Below are positions 1 to 8,118 of a stretch of 64,000 nt of DNA, one piece after another. Each line of letters starts with the position of its first letter. The stretch's first letter is position 1. A program made the translations under genes and the position numbers. The DNA comes from Paraburkholderia sp. BCC1885. Lineage in GTDB: Bacteria > Pseudomonadota > Gammaproteobacteria > Burkholderiales > Burkholderiaceae. Under the pieces are notes generated by a model. That model searched no databases, had not been told where the DNA came from, and saw only the letters and a program-made list of their open reading frames with translations. The stretch spans positions 790,622-854,621 of the forward strand of contig NZ_CAAJGM010000111.1 of the NCBI RefSeq assembly GCF_900996235.1. Direction: 5' to 3'.

Positions 1-188
1 ACGACATCAACCGGGCCGAACGGTTTCCGGGCTTTTTTCGTGTCGCGGTGCACGTTGTACGTCGCCGCCGTCACGAGGCCGCAGCGAAGGTCGTCCATCT
101 CAGCGGTCAAGCCGTCGATATGGGAAAACGCAATCCACTCGACGAACTCCGCACTATCGACCTCGCGCTGACAGCGCCGCACGGACAT
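1..188 (-). CDS. phage tail assembly protein T domain (partial, runs off window)
   Basis: This reading frame encodes the T-type extension of a siphovirus tail assembly chaperone, which recruits tail tube and tape measure protein during tail assembly. The visible part begins MSVRRCQREVDSAEFVEWIA, a pattern typical of gpT-like domains, and continues past the window edge. The ATG at 188 is probably not used on its own. The same frame is open upstream to position 242 with more T-like sequence (RPERLFWFRLAREL), so the domain is most likely made by a -1 frameshift from the preceding chaperone gene. The tape measure gene would be expected next to the left. Confidence 0.7.
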   Translation of the reverse strand, partial: MSVRRCQREVDSAEFVEWIAFSHIDGLTAEMDDLRCGLVTAATYNVHRDTKKARKPFGPVDV

Positions 189-190
189 TT

Positions 191-577
191 TCAGTTCGCG
201 GGCGAGTCGGAACCAAAAGAGCCGCTCTGGGCGGCTTCGGAGTTTTTTTCTGCCGCCTCCACCGCGTCGGTCCCGAATCCGTTGAGCCGTTCGGCTACCT
301 TCACGACACGCGTGACCGCAGCAGCGCTTTTCAGGCGCAGCGCGTCGATGTCCGCCATCGTGAAAACGCGCTGACCGCCATCGTCGATGACGGTCGACAC
401 GAGCAGGCTCGATTGGAAATAGCCAATCGACTTGTCGGACGCCTGCATCGATTCGTTGAAGGCGTCGCGGTCGACGCCGCTCATAACCGACACCTTCACC
501 GAACCGCCCCATTCCGGGACTTCCACTTCTTCCGACTTCAGGTCGTCGGCTGCGAGAATCTGTTCACGAGTCAGCAT
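191..577 (-). CDS. phage tail assembly chaperone (gpG-like)
   Basis: This 128-residue protein sits directly after the tail tube gene, where siphoviruses encode the gpG-type tail assembly chaperone. It starts MLTREQILAADDLKSEEVEV and has a mostly helical second half, as in known tail assembly chaperones. In lambda the chaperone exists in two forms, a short G and a frameshifted G-T, and both are needed for tail assembly. Here a slippery heptamer lies at codons 110-112 and the -1 frame leads into the T domain. The ribosome binding site is weak. Family assignment rests on position, size and the frameshift. Confidence 0.8.
   Translation of the reverse strand: MLTREQILAADDLKSEEVEVPEWGGSVKVSVMSGVDRDAFNESMQASDKSIGYFQSSLLVSTVIDDGGQRVFTMADIDALRLKSAAAVTRVVKVAERLNGFGTDAVEAAEKNSEAAQSGSFGSDSPAN
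242..248 (-). other. -1 ribosomal frameshift slippery heptamer (A AAA AAC)
   Basis: On the minus strand the codons GAA AAA AAC form a canonical X XXY YYZ slippery site in the zero frame of the chaperone gene. A shift of -1 gives a stop-free frame through the T domain, and residues translated between the site and the T ATG still look T-like. This matches the conserved frameshift of siphovirus tail chaperones. The efficiency cannot be read from the sequence. Confidence 0.75.
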
Positions 578-638
578 GTTTTGTGCTCTATATAAGGTTG
601 AAAATGCGCGCTACGATCGACGCAGGCCTGCGTGCCTG

Positions 639-1073
639 TCAGGCCGGAGGTGCCGGCGGTGTGATTGTGACGTCGCCGCTGATCGCCATCGCGACGGTGG
701 CCGTGAGCAGCGCGTCGGTGCCGCCGGCAATCGGAAAGGAAGTGACCGAGGCGAGGAACGTGGCGACGTCGCCGCTCGGAAGCGTCAACTGGTAATTTTT
801 CTTCGTGCTCGCGCGCTTCGATGCGAGCATTGCCGCCTGGCCGGGGTCCGAATAGTCGATGTTGATGTCGATCGAGAAGCTGCCCCAATCCTGCAGGCCC
901 AAGAGGTTCTCTTTCGCGACCGAATCGAGGTCGGTCGTGTCGAGCGACGTGGCCGATCCGTCGAAGCCGCTGTAGCTTTTGACGTTCTTGACCTTCGTCC
1001 AGACTGTCGGGTCTGCGTCGTCGACGTTAATTGCGAGTGCGCTGCCCTGTGCGGAAATTGCGGAGCTTGTCAT
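639..1073 (-). CDS. phage major tail tube protein
   Basis: This 144-residue protein should polymerise into hexameric rings that form the tail tube of a long non-contractile tail. It is beta-rich, with segments such as WTKVKNVKSYSGFDG and LQDWGSFSIDINIDY. The cysteine-free, threonine- and serine-rich composition and the size fit small siphovirus tail tube proteins. It lies between the tail terminator-like gene and the tail chaperone, the standard position. A good ribosome binding site (GAGGGAAACC) precedes the ATG. Confidence 0.85.
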   Translation of the reverse strand: MTSSAISAQGSALAINVDDADPTVWTKVKNVKSYSGFDGSATSLDTTDLDSVAKENLLGLQDWGSFSIDINIDYSDPGQAAMLASKRASTKKNYQLTLPSGDVATFLASVTSFPIAGGTDALLTATVAMAISGDVTITPPAPPA

Positions 1074-1081
1074 GGTTTCCC

Positions 1082-1435
1082 TCAGATGTTGAACCAGATT
1101 GATACGTCGGCGCGACTGCCATACAGCTTTGTGTCATCCTCGTACACGCTCACCGGCGCGCCGACCGGCGTGCCGAGAACAGGCGCGGCAGTCAGCGCCC
1201 CGAGAATCTGTTGCATGAGAAGCGCGACCGACAAACGGTCTTCGCCCCATACGGCGACCTGCATGCGGTTGTTTTGCCATTCGTTGAGGCCGTCGAAAGT
1301 CGTTTCGTCGACGCCGCCGACAGACTGGTAGACGACAAACGGCTTGGCCGCGCCGGCCGGCGCCACGTCCGGATAGATGCGGCCGCCGGCGAACGGTGCG
1401 AGCGCCGTATCAACGAGCGATTCAGCGCTAGCCAT
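1082..1435 (-). CDS. DUF3168 tail terminator / tail completion protein
   Basis: This 117-residue protein begins MASAESLVDTALAPFAGGRI and has the pattern of the DUF3168 family, which caps the tail tube and helps join tail to head. The sequence includes YPDVAPAGAAKPFVVYQ and a C-terminal beta strand region ending in DVSIWFNI. I chose the ATG at 1435, which overlaps the upstream gene by 8 bases, because codons further upstream read as arginine- and serine-rich shadow sequence. Its place between the head-tail adaptor and the tail tube agrees with the role. Confidence 0.8.
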   Translation of the reverse strand: MASAESLVDTALAPFAGGRIYPDVAPAGAAKPFVVYQSVGGVDETTFDGLNEWQNNRMQVAVWGEDRLSVALLMQQILGALTAAPVLGTPVGAPVSVYEDDTKLYGSRADVSIWFNI

Positions 1436-1775
1436 TGTTCGAAAAGGCCGAGCAGGCCAGATCCGTATATTCCCTGCTCGCCACATCAGGGAGCGGCGAG
1501 AGGATGTTGAAAACGACATCGTCGACGGGCGCGCCGTCAACAAACTTCAATAGAACCGCGCGCATGCCGTTGGTAATGTCCGTTCGATACCGGATTCGAA
1601 TGCTCGCCGTGGTCTGCGCAACGTCGGCATCGGCCAGGAGCGTTTCTTTTCCAGTCAGCATCTTGACGTTGCACCAGACGGTCGCGAGCGGCGCCCAAGT
1701 AAGCGGATCGTTCAAGGTTCCTGTGCCTGCGCGCTGGTCGATGCGCACGCGCCGATTCAGGTCGCCGGCACGCAT
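1428..1775 (-). CDS. phage head-tail adaptor (Phage_H_T_join family)
   Basis: This 115-residue protein starts MRAGDLNRRVRIDQRAGTG, the typical opening of SPP1 gp16/HK97 gp7-like head-tail adaptors (head closure proteins). Family members bind below the connector ring and close the filled capsid before tail attachment. The gene overlaps the preceding connector gene by one base and the following terminator protein gene by eight, so the three are probably translationally coupled. Confidence 0.85.
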   Translation of the reverse strand: MRAGDLNRRVRIDQRAGTGTLNDPLTWAPLATVWCNVKMLTGKETLLADADVAQTTASIRIRYRTDITNGMRAVLLKFVDGAPVDDVVFNILSPLPDVASREYTDLACSAFSNNG

Positions 1776-2116
1776 CAGACGCCCGGCACAATTCGGTGCG
1801 GCCGCAACAGCGTTCGCGCATTGAACGGCAATTCGACGAGTTTCGAGACAGACGAATCCTCGCGATTCGAATACAGCTCTGCGGTCGTCTTGAGAATTGC
1901 CGCCTTGATCGCGCCGTTGACCACCATCGGATAGTCGCCGGCGGTGCCGGCCGTCTGCGCAGCTTCCAGCGAGTCCTGATCCTCGAATACCTGGCGATTC
2001 AGATAGTCGATCGCCGACTGCGTCGCGCCGTCGAGCAAAGCCTGCACAACGTCATCTTCAACGCCGGCATCCTGACGCAGAAAACCAAGCGCGAGGCTAA
2101 TATCGACGAGCGGCAT
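1775..2116 (-). CDS. phage head-tail connector protein (gp6-like)
   Basis: This 113-residue, mainly helical protein starts MPLVDISLALGFLRQDAGVE and continues with a long helix (AIDYLNRQVFEDQD) and NGAIKAAILKTTAELYSNRE. That is the pattern of HK97 gp6-type connectors, which form a ring under the portal. It lies four bases downstream of a small GTG-started gene and overlaps the next adaptor gene by one base. The family identity is well supported by motif and position. Confidence 0.85.
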   Translation of the reverse strand: MPLVDISLALGFLRQDAGVEDDVVQALLDGATQSAIDYLNRQVFEDQDSLEAAQTAGTAGDYPMVVNGAIKAAILKTTAELYSNREDSSVSKLVELPFNARTLLRPHRIVPGV

Positions 2117-2119
2117 CGC

Positions 2120-2284
2120 TTACTTCTTCGCCGGAACGGTTTTCTTGTCTTCCGAACCCTCGAGCGCGCCCAGCTCACGCGCGCCTGGCTCAAGCTCCGA
2201 CGGACATTCGTCGCCCGCTTCGAACTGCTTCGGATAAATCTCGCCTTGCGGCACACCCTTGAATGGCTTAATGAACTTCGGCAC
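2120..2284 (-). CDS. small phage protein between capsid and connector genes (GTG start)
   Basis: A 54-residue protein reads (M)PKFIKPFKGVPQGEIYPKQF and ends EDKKTVPAKK. The GTG start at 2284 has a ribosome binding site AGGGGA six bases upstream. The motif GEIYPKQFEAGDECP looks like the short proteins often found after HK97-type capsid genes, but I cannot assign a function. It is acidic in the middle and lysine-rich at both ends. A hairpin separates it from the capsid gene, which may reduce its expression relative to the capsid. Confidence 0.6.
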   Translation of the reverse strand: MPKFIKPFKGVPQGEIYPKQFEAGDECPSELEPGARELGALEGSEDKKTVPAKK

Positions 2285-2295
2285 GGCGTTCCCCT

Positions 2296-2324
2296 AAAAA
2301 GAAGGGGCGCCACAAGGACGCCCC
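2296..2324 (-). terminator. hairpin with T-tract downstream of the capsid gene
   Basis: The arms GGGGCG and CGCCCC (2304-2309 and 2319-2324) enclose a nine-base loop and on the minus strand are followed by TTCTTTTT. It lies between the capsid stop and the next gene, so it could be an attenuating terminator that keeps capsid mRNA more abundant than downstream messages. Confidence 0.5.
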
Positions 2325-2354
2325 CAAACCAACACCCACCCCTGAAGACTCGTG

Positions 2355-3629
2355 TTACGCGTCGACGGCGACCTGCAGCGCGCGCAGCGGTTCCGGATTC
2401 ACGACGCCGCCGCCGACGCGCTTGGTCGTGTAGAACGAGACGAACGGCTTATTCGTGAACGGGTCGCGCAACACGCGCACGCCGATGCGGTCGATCACCA
2501 GGTAACCCTGCTTGAAGTCACCGAACATGATGGGCGTCGCATTGGCCGCCACGTCCGGCATGTCGGGCACTTCCGTGAGCGGGAAGCCGGCGAGCGTCGC
2601 CGGCTGGCCCGCGACATACGTCGGTTGCCACAGGTAATTGCCCTGGCCATCCTTCAGCTTGCGGATTGCGCCCTGCGTCGCACGGTTCATGATGAAGCGC
2701 GCGTTGCCGGTATAAGCGCTCGGCAGGTCATAGATGATGTCCATGATACCGTCCGACGTGATCGCCGCGGCTGCGCCGCTGTTCACCACTTCGATAGCAC
2801 CGAACGGATGCGTCGCGGCGTTCGCACCGCCGGTGATGTACGTCAGAATGCCATTCGGCTTGTTCGCGCCGTCGCCGGCGACGAAAGCCGCGCCTTCCTG
2901 ACGCGCGAACTCGGTCTGCACTTCGTTGGCCAGCCACGTTTCGAGATCGATCAATGCATCATCGAGCAGCTGCTGCGTCGCAGCCGGATTCGCATACAGC
3001 TCACCGGTCGTGAAGCCCAACGACGCGAACGTCGGGCCATTGGTCGCAGCGCGAGCAGCGGCCTCGCCGACCCAACCGCTCGCGGTGCCGCCGAGGTTAA
3101 ACAGCTTCGTATAGCCGTTCGTCGAAATGGTCTGCGTGCCGCAGATGGCGCGCATCGGCGAGATGAGAACCAGCTTGTCGGTTACGGTCCGATCCCATTC
3201 GACAGGCGCCAGATAGCCGCCATCGGCGTCCGTGCCCTTGCTGAGGGTCGCCTGAATCTCGCCCTTGCGCATGTGCGCCTTGAAGGCTTCGGTGTATTCC
3301 TTGTCCTTCAGTTGCCGGCCGCCAGCCATTTGCGCGGCTGCGATCTTGATGTTGGTGTCATCGACGGCCTTCTGCAGCGCGTCGAGATCCGCGCCGATCT
3401 TTTCGACCTTCGCCGTCACATCGGCCGTCGGCAAGCCGGCCTTCACGGCGTCGAGCTGCTTCGTATGCTCGGTTTTGTACTCGGCGAACGCCTTCTGCAG
3501 GTTTTCGATCAGCGCCTTGACCTCGGGCAGGCTGCTGTCAGCGCGAACAGCAACGATACCGCGAGGCACGAAGCCAGCGGTGCCAGCCAGGGTTGCCGCG
3601 ATAGCGGCGATCAACAGATTTTTGCTCAT
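2355..3629 (-). CDS. HK97-family major capsid protein
   Basis: This 424-residue protein is the major capsid subunit. Residues about 35-115 form a helical, coiled-coil-like region (VKALIENLQKAFAEYKTEHT) that corresponds to the delta scaffolding domain removed by the prohead protease. From about residue 125 the HK97 fold begins, with GTDADGGYLAPVEWDRTV, then ARFIMNRATQGAIRKLKDGQG and GFPLTEVPDMPD in the core, and FGDFKQGYLVIDRIGVRVL near the end. The first 25 residues are unusually hydrophobic for a capsid protein. It lies after the protease gene with a 2-base gap. Confidence 0.95.
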   Translation of the reverse strand: MSKNLLIAAIAATLAGTAGFVPRGIVAVRADSSLPEVKALIENLQKAFAEYKTEHTKQLDAVKAGLPTADVTAKVEKIGADLDALQKAVDDTNIKIAAAQMAGGRQLKDKEYTEAFKAHMRKGEIQATLSKGTDADGGYLAPVEWDRTVTDKLVLISPMRAICGTQTISTNGYTKLFNLGGTASGWVGEAAARAATNGPTFASLGFTTGELYANPAATQQLLDDALIDLETWLANEVQTEFARQEGAAFVAGDGANKPNGILTYITGGANAATHPFGAIEVVNSGAAAAITSDGIMDIIYDLPSAYTGNARFIMNRATQGAIRKLKDGQGNYLWQPTYVAGQPATLAGFPLTEVPDMPDVAANATPIMFGDFKQGYLVIDRIGVRVLRDPFTNKPFVSFYTTKRVGGGVVNPEPLRALQVAVDA

Positions 3630-3631
3630 GA

Positions 3632-4474
3632 TTAGCCTTGAATTGCGTTGAGGAGGTTTTGCAGCGATGCCGCAACATCTTCGCCAGCGCTCGGCGTGGC
3701 AGGATTCCCGGTAGCGCCCGGCGTACCGGTGAAAAGGGCTTTGAAGGCCTCGCGGCGCTGCGAACGTGAATAGCCCGCCTTCGCCATTGATGCCTCAACG
3801 AGCGCCAGCGCTTTTCTGCTGCCGCTGGCACTCGCGTTTTTGTCGATTTTCGTGCTGTCGACAAGGCCGGTTGCAAAACCGTCCGCGACGGCCTGATCGG
3901 AACCGATCCAGGTTTCACGATCCATTAGCGTCGCGGCCGCGTCCTGACTGATGCCGGCGCGCTTCGCATAAAGGTTCGCCATGGCGGCGTCGAATGGCTC
4001 GAGCGTTTGCGCGGCCTGCGCCAAATCGTGCCGGTTGCCGATAGCGACCGTCCACGCGTTGTGGATCATGAGGAACGAGCCCTCACCCATCAGAATTTCG
4101 TCGCCAGCCATCGCGATAACGGACGCGGCCGACGCCGCGAGGCCGAGCACCTGTACGGTTACCTTCGCCTGATGCTGCCGTAACAGGTTGTAGATCGCGA
4201 CGCCTTCGAAAAAATCGCCACCAGGCGAATTCACGTTCACCGTGACCGCCTGATTCGCGCCAATACTGCGCAGCGCTGCCGAAATGCGCGTCGCGGTTAC
4301 GCCCGTGCCTTCCCAGTTGTCGCCGATCGTGTCGTAGATGGAAATCGACGGCGAGCCGTCGTTCGCTGCACGAACCTCGGGTTCCCATCGCTCGAGCGCG
4401 TCCGGGCGCAGGTCGAACTGCGCCGAATTCAGGCGATGGTCGGCGCGGATTTCAGGAAGCTGCAGGAGGCTCAT
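3632..4474 (-). CDS. ClpP-like prohead protease
   Basis: This 280-residue protein has a ClpP/crotonase-type serine protease fold at residues about 45-210. VNSPGGDFFEGVAIYN precedes the nucleophile segment GLAASAAS (Ser115), and the catalytic histidine follows in MIHNA (His138). Such proteases cleave the capsid delta domain during prohead maturation in HK97-like phages. The C-terminal 70 residues are a helical tail rich in alanine that probably acts in assembly. The start has a strong AAAGGA ribosome binding site. It overlaps the portal gene by 23 bases. Confidence 0.93.
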   Translation of the reverse strand: MSLLQLPEIRADHRLNSAQFDLRPDALERWEPEVRAANDGSPSISIYDTIGDNWEGTGVTATRISAALRSIGANQAVTVNVNSPGGDFFEGVAIYNLLRQHQAKVTVQVLGLAASAASVIAMAGDEILMGEGSFLMIHNAWTVAIGNRHDLAQAAQTLEPFDAAMANLYAKRAGISQDAAATLMDRETWIGSDQAVADGFATGLVDSTKIDKNASASGSRKALALVEASMAKAGYSRSQRREAFKALFTGTPGATGNPATPSAGEDVAASLQNLLNAIQG

Positions 4475-5759
4475 TGCTCGGTCCTTTCGGTTGCTGAGTC
4501 ATTGGGTTGCGGAGCTGGTCGGTCAACGGATCGCTCGATTTCGGCAGATCCGCGAGCCCGCGCACTTCGTTTTGCGACATCCACGGCGCCTGACCGCCCG
4601 CGCCAAGCGCCTTCGAGAAAAATGACGCCTGATCGTTGAGCGTGCCGCGCAGCAGCGCGCCCTCATTGAATTTGTATTGCAGCAAGCCGAGCTGGTTGTC
4701 CGGGATGAAGCTGCGCGCCGCCGCCTGTTCCCACGACACAAACCAGTGCGCGAGGCCATACTGGATGAAGAAAATCGCCAGTTGCTCGATGCCGCTGCCC
4801 CAGCTCGTGTCATCCATCATCAAGAGCGGTCGCGGCACGCCGTACATGCGCGCAACCTCTTCGATCTGGTGATTGCGCGTTTCGATCTGCTGGGCAGATA
4901 CAGCAGTGGTCGTGAATTGCTTCGCCTGGCCGCCCTCTTCGATCAACATCCAGTTACCGGCGTTCTGCGCGCCGGAATAGTTGTCAGTCAGCGACTGTTT
5001 CATGCGCGCATAGGCGATGTCAGACAGTTCCTTCGGAACCTCGATTGCGCCACCGGCCATAACGCCGTTGCGGAAAGTGCGCGACGCGGCTCTCTCAGCC
5101 TGTTCCGCAAGCTCCATCGCTTCACGTGACAGGCGGATGCGGGAAATCCCGTTAATGCCGTCAAGCGACAGGTCTCGAAGATGGAAAACCTCGTTCGCCG
5201 GCAGCGTGATCATGTTGCCGCCCGGCGCCGTATAGTCGTATGTCATCTGCCACGACGAACTAAGGTGCGGCACGGTGCATCCGCGCTCCATCGGGATCAG
5301 CCGGATCGGGCGATTTCCAGACCAGATAATTCGCGCAAACGACTGTCCGTCGAGCAAAGCGCGAAGCTGCAAAAGGCTCTTGAACTCAATCGGCGTCTGC
5401 CAGTCATTGGGCTTGTACTTCAGCAGCCGGTGTGCCGGGTTGTTGATCTGAATCTGCTTCTGGTCGTCACTGCTCTGCAGGTTGAACGGCAGCATGCCGA
5501 TCGATTCGGAAATCAGCGTCACGCATCGGAGAACGGCCATATTGCGCAGCGCACGGGCGCCGCGTGGATCGCCGCCGTCGATCTCGCCGCGCCGGATGTA
5601 ATCGAGCAGCCGCGGGTCATCAAGGCCCGTGAACGTCGAACCGCCTGACGGCAACTCTGCACGCGGAAGGTTCGGTTCAACGCGCCCTGTAGCGCTTTCC
5701 TTCGAACGAGTTTGTGCCTCCGGCTGGTTACCTCGCCGGAAGTAGTCGATCAAACCCAT
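4452..5759 (-). CDS. HK97-family portal protein
   Basis: This 435-residue protein forms the dodecameric portal through which DNA enters and leaves the capsid. Recognisable portal features are LRNMAVLRCVTLISESIGMLPF near residues 70-92, DLSLDGINGISRI around 195, GNWMLIEEGGQAKQF and ARMYGVPRPLLMMDD in the C-terminal half. The last 40 residues are proline-rich and probably disordered. The ATG has a GAGGTG ribosome binding site and lies seven bases after the terminase large subunit stop. Confidence 0.95.
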   Translation of the reverse strand: MGLIDYFRRGNQPEAQTRSKESATGRVEPNLPRAELPSGGSTFTGLDDPRLLDYIRRGEIDGGDPRGARALRNMAVLRCVTLISESIGMLPFNLQSSDDQKQIQINNPAHRLLKYKPNDWQTPIEFKSLLQLRALLDGQSFARIIWSGNRPIRLIPMERGCTVPHLSSSWQMTYDYTAPGGNMITLPANEVFHLRDLSLDGINGISRIRLSREAMELAEQAERAASRTFRNGVMAGGAIEVPKELSDIAYARMKQSLTDNYSGAQNAGNWMLIEEGGQAKQFTTTAVSAQQIETRNHQIEEVARMYGVPRPLLMMDDTSWGSGIEQLAIFFIQYGLAHWFVSWEQAAARSFIPDNQLGLLQYKFNEGALLRGTLNDQASFFSKALGAGGQAPWMSQNEVRGLADLPKSSDPLTDQLRNPMTQQPKGPSNEPPAAS

Positions 5760-5766
5760 TCACACC

Positions 5767-7482
5767 TCAAAGGAATCGGATACCGCGCGACTCATACACC
5801 GACGGCCCTTGAGCCGGCGGATTAAGCGCCATCAGCGATACCGCATCGAAAATTGCCATGAGCGGGTCGATTTTCCCCGTCCCGCTGGCCTGTTTTGTGA
5901 TGTTCACCGCGTTGCCGACCGGCACAACGCGTGCATTTCCTACGCACCACGCCATCATTCGCTGGCCGCCGTGAATAAGCGTGCCATCCGGCTTCTCGCC
6001 GCCGTCTTCGGCCTTTCTTCCGCTCGCCGCTGCGACGCGCCGTTCGGTTGTCTTGATCGCGCCCGACAATTTCCAGCCCTGCGAGATGCCGATCACCTTG
6101 TCTTCCGGCACGCCGGCAGCGCTGAGCGCATCGAGCACACCGCCGATTCCAGCCGGGTCCGCGCCGACCTTATCCAGCAATCCGGCCTTGTGGATCGCCG
6201 CGACGATCTGCGCCACGTCCTCGACGTCGTCGCCAATCTGCTCGACGACGGTCAGGTCGCCCTCTTTCTCGAAGTCGCGAAGCGTGTCCGCGATCTCTTT
6301 GCGGCGCTCGAACACGGACGGATGCGCCCATGCGTGCGTCCACGCGATCCAGTTGCGCGTGCGGCGCTCGCGCCCGACGAGAGCGAGCCCAAGCAAGTCA
6401 TCCAGGCCGCCGCCGTCAACCCCTGCAACAATCACTTCGCAGCGCTCAATCAGATCTTCGGGCGATACGCCGGGCGCCAGCGCCGCCGCCTCCCAAAACT
6501 CGGCGCCTGACCAGCGATCGCTGCGCAGCGCAAGACCGATTTCGACATTGGCGTGCTTCGCGAGGAAGCCGCGGAACGACTCTTCGCCGCTCTCTTGCGC
6601 CTTGCGAAACTCGCGCTCCAGGTACGCCTGATCGACCGAATAACCGAAATTCGGATTGACCATCGCGAGGTTTTCTACCCGCAAGTGCTCTTTGCGCTTC
6701 ACCATTTCAGGCGGATGCTCGAAGATCACCGGGACGAAACACGGGTCATTGATCTTCCCGTCACGCACGTCGCGTGCATAACGTAGCTTCTGCAGGAACA
6801 CGCCGGCCGGCGGATCATTCGACTGCGTTGTCAGGTAGATAACAAAGCCTTCAGGACGCGACGCCAGGCCGCCGGTCGCTTCACGCAGCATGTCTTCGGC
6901 GTTCGGCTGCTTTCCGAACAGCCAAAGCTCGTCGATCAACGTCCCGACGCTTTTCTTGCCGCTGACCGTGTTCGCGTCAGCGGCGACGACCTTCAACGCC
7001 GCGCCGCTGACGCGGTGCGTGATCGTCTTGATGTGCGTTTGCACCTGGAACAGCTCGTCGAGGTCTTCCTCGTGCTTCACCATGTCCCGGCTAGGCGCGA
7101 AACTGTTGTTCGCGACCTCGATTGTCGGTGCAAGGATCGCGTATTCGGCAGACTGGCGCCAATTGAGGATCATCGCAGTCATCATGATCCCAGCCGCAAG
7201 CGTCGACTTGCTGTTCTTCTTGGGGATGCACACGAACCACTCGGTAATCAGGCGTCGCCCACTGTCCGGGTCATACGCGCCGAAGATCGAAGCGACGAGA
7301 TCAAACACCCACTGCGCGCACGATTCGCCAAACGTCGGGCTACCCGGTGCGTCGACGATCTTGAGCTGCCTGAAAACGTTCAGTGCAATCTCGGCCTGCT
7401 CTGGAAAGATCGGCGGCGGGATGATCGAGCGCCCGGACCGAAGCCGCTCGGGCCAGTCCAGGCATGCGGTTGACCATTCCAT
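5767..7482 (-). CDS. terminase large subunit (TerL)
   Basis: This 571-residue protein is the ATPase and nuclease that cuts concatemeric DNA and pumps it into the prohead. A variant Walker A motif IPKKNSKST spans residues 86-94, and a Walker B motif TLIDELWLF carries Asp184-Glu185. The C-terminal nuclease domain opens at about residue 350 with VIVAGVDGGGLDD, where Asp356 is a probable metal ligand. Its length is usual for HK97-type Terminase_1 proteins. It starts three bases after the small subunit stop, so the two are likely translated together. Confidence 0.95.
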   Translation of the reverse strand: MEWSTACLDWPERLRSGRSIIPPPIFPEQAEIALNVFRQLKIVDAPGSPTFGESCAQWVFDLVASIFGAYDPDSGRRLITEWFVCIPKKNSKSTLAAGIMMTAMILNWRQSAEYAILAPTIEVANNSFAPSRDMVKHEEDLDELFQVQTHIKTITHRVSGAALKVVAADANTVSGKKSVGTLIDELWLFGKQPNAEDMLREATGGLASRPEGFVIYLTTQSNDPPAGVFLQKLRYARDVRDGKINDPCFVPVIFEHPPEMVKRKEHLRVENLAMVNPNFGYSVDQAYLEREFRKAQESGEESFRGFLAKHANVEIGLALRSDRWSGAEFWEAAALAPGVSPEDLIERCEVIVAGVDGGGLDDLLGLALVGRERRTRNWIAWTHAWAHPSVFERRKEIADTLRDFEKEGDLTVVEQIGDDVEDVAQIVAAIHKAGLLDKVGADPAGIGGVLDALSAAGVPEDKVIGISQGWKLSGAIKTTERRVAAASGRKAEDGGEKPDGTLIHGGQRMMAWCVGNARVVPVGNAVNITKQASGTGKIDPLMAIFDAVSLMALNPPAQGPSVYESRGIRFL

Positions 7483-7485
7483 CCG

Positions 7486-7956
7486 CTATTTCCGGTTGTT
7501 GACGACAAGTTTCGGCGTCGCAAGCGACGCAAACTTGTTAGCCGCTTTCTCGGCGGCCGCGCCTTTCGCATCCTTCTTTCCAGTCTCGCCCACCTTCGCA
7601 TGCACGAATGGCATGAGCGCTTTTGCGGCGTCGACGCGCAGTTTCGGTTCGGTCCGACCGTCGTTCATCGCGGCAATCAGGAACGCCTTCGGATCGGTGA
7701 AGCTGGTCATCGCGCCGATGTCTAAATCGACTGGCTTGCGAGCGGCGCTCCCCGACTTTTCGACCGGAGCGGGTCTCGCTTCGCTCTGGATGCGTTGCGC
7801 AGCGAGATAAAGGGACACATCCTTGTCTTTAACAAGGCGTGATCCCGCTGCCGATGCTGTCGCGGCGCTGTAACCCGCCGCAATTGCCGCGTCCTTATTG
7901 GCTTTGCCGGCCAAAACAGCGTCGGCGAAAAGCCTCTTTTTCGCTGTTAAAGCCAT
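7486..7956 (-). CDS. terminase small subunit (TerS)
   Basis: This 156-residue protein begins MALTAKKRLFADAVLAGKAN and shows the Terminase_2 pattern: an N-terminal helix-turn-helix region (KDAAIAAGYSAATASAAGSRLVKDKDV) followed by an oligomerisation region and a lysine- and alanine-rich tail. TerS recognises the packaging site and loads TerL. I used the ATG at 7956 rather than upstream codons because family members begin with this helix and a GGAG motif lies upstream. The 162 bases before it carry repeats that may be the recognition site. Confidence 0.88.
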   Translation of the reverse strand: MALTAKKRLFADAVLAGKANKDAAIAAGYSAATASAAGSRLVKDKDVSLYLAAQRIQSEARPAPVEKSGSAARKPVDLDIGAMTSFTDPKAFLIAAMNDGRTEPKLRVDAAKALMPFVHAKVGETGKKDAKGAAAEKAANKFASLATPKLVVNNRK

Positions 7957-8118
7957 TAACAAAAACTCCAAACGGGAAAAAATTCTGCGCGTGCGGGAAC
8001 GGTCGGTCGAGGCGCAAAATAGCCTCAAACTTTCAATACCCCCGCCCGGTAGGTTTTGACTAATGTTGCTTATTTACAACATTCGTTGAGAATTGTCGTA
8101 TTTTCGCAACATTTGTTA
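7957..8118 (-). other. gene-free region with repeats, candidate cos/packaging site
   Basis: This stretch between the HNH gene and TerS has no ORF. It contains AATGTTG (8062-8068) and its inverse CAACATT (8077-8083) as an inverted repeat with an eight-base loop, plus another CAACATT at 8107-8113, 30 bases from the second. In HK97 the cos site lies between the HNH gene and the small terminase, so this is the natural place to look for it. The cut site itself is not identifiable by eye. Confidence 0.4.

Noticed and set aside
2352..3635. A 427-codon plus-strand frame opposite the capsid gene
   Set aside because: It is the complement of the HK97 capsid gene with arginine-rich composition and no start signal.
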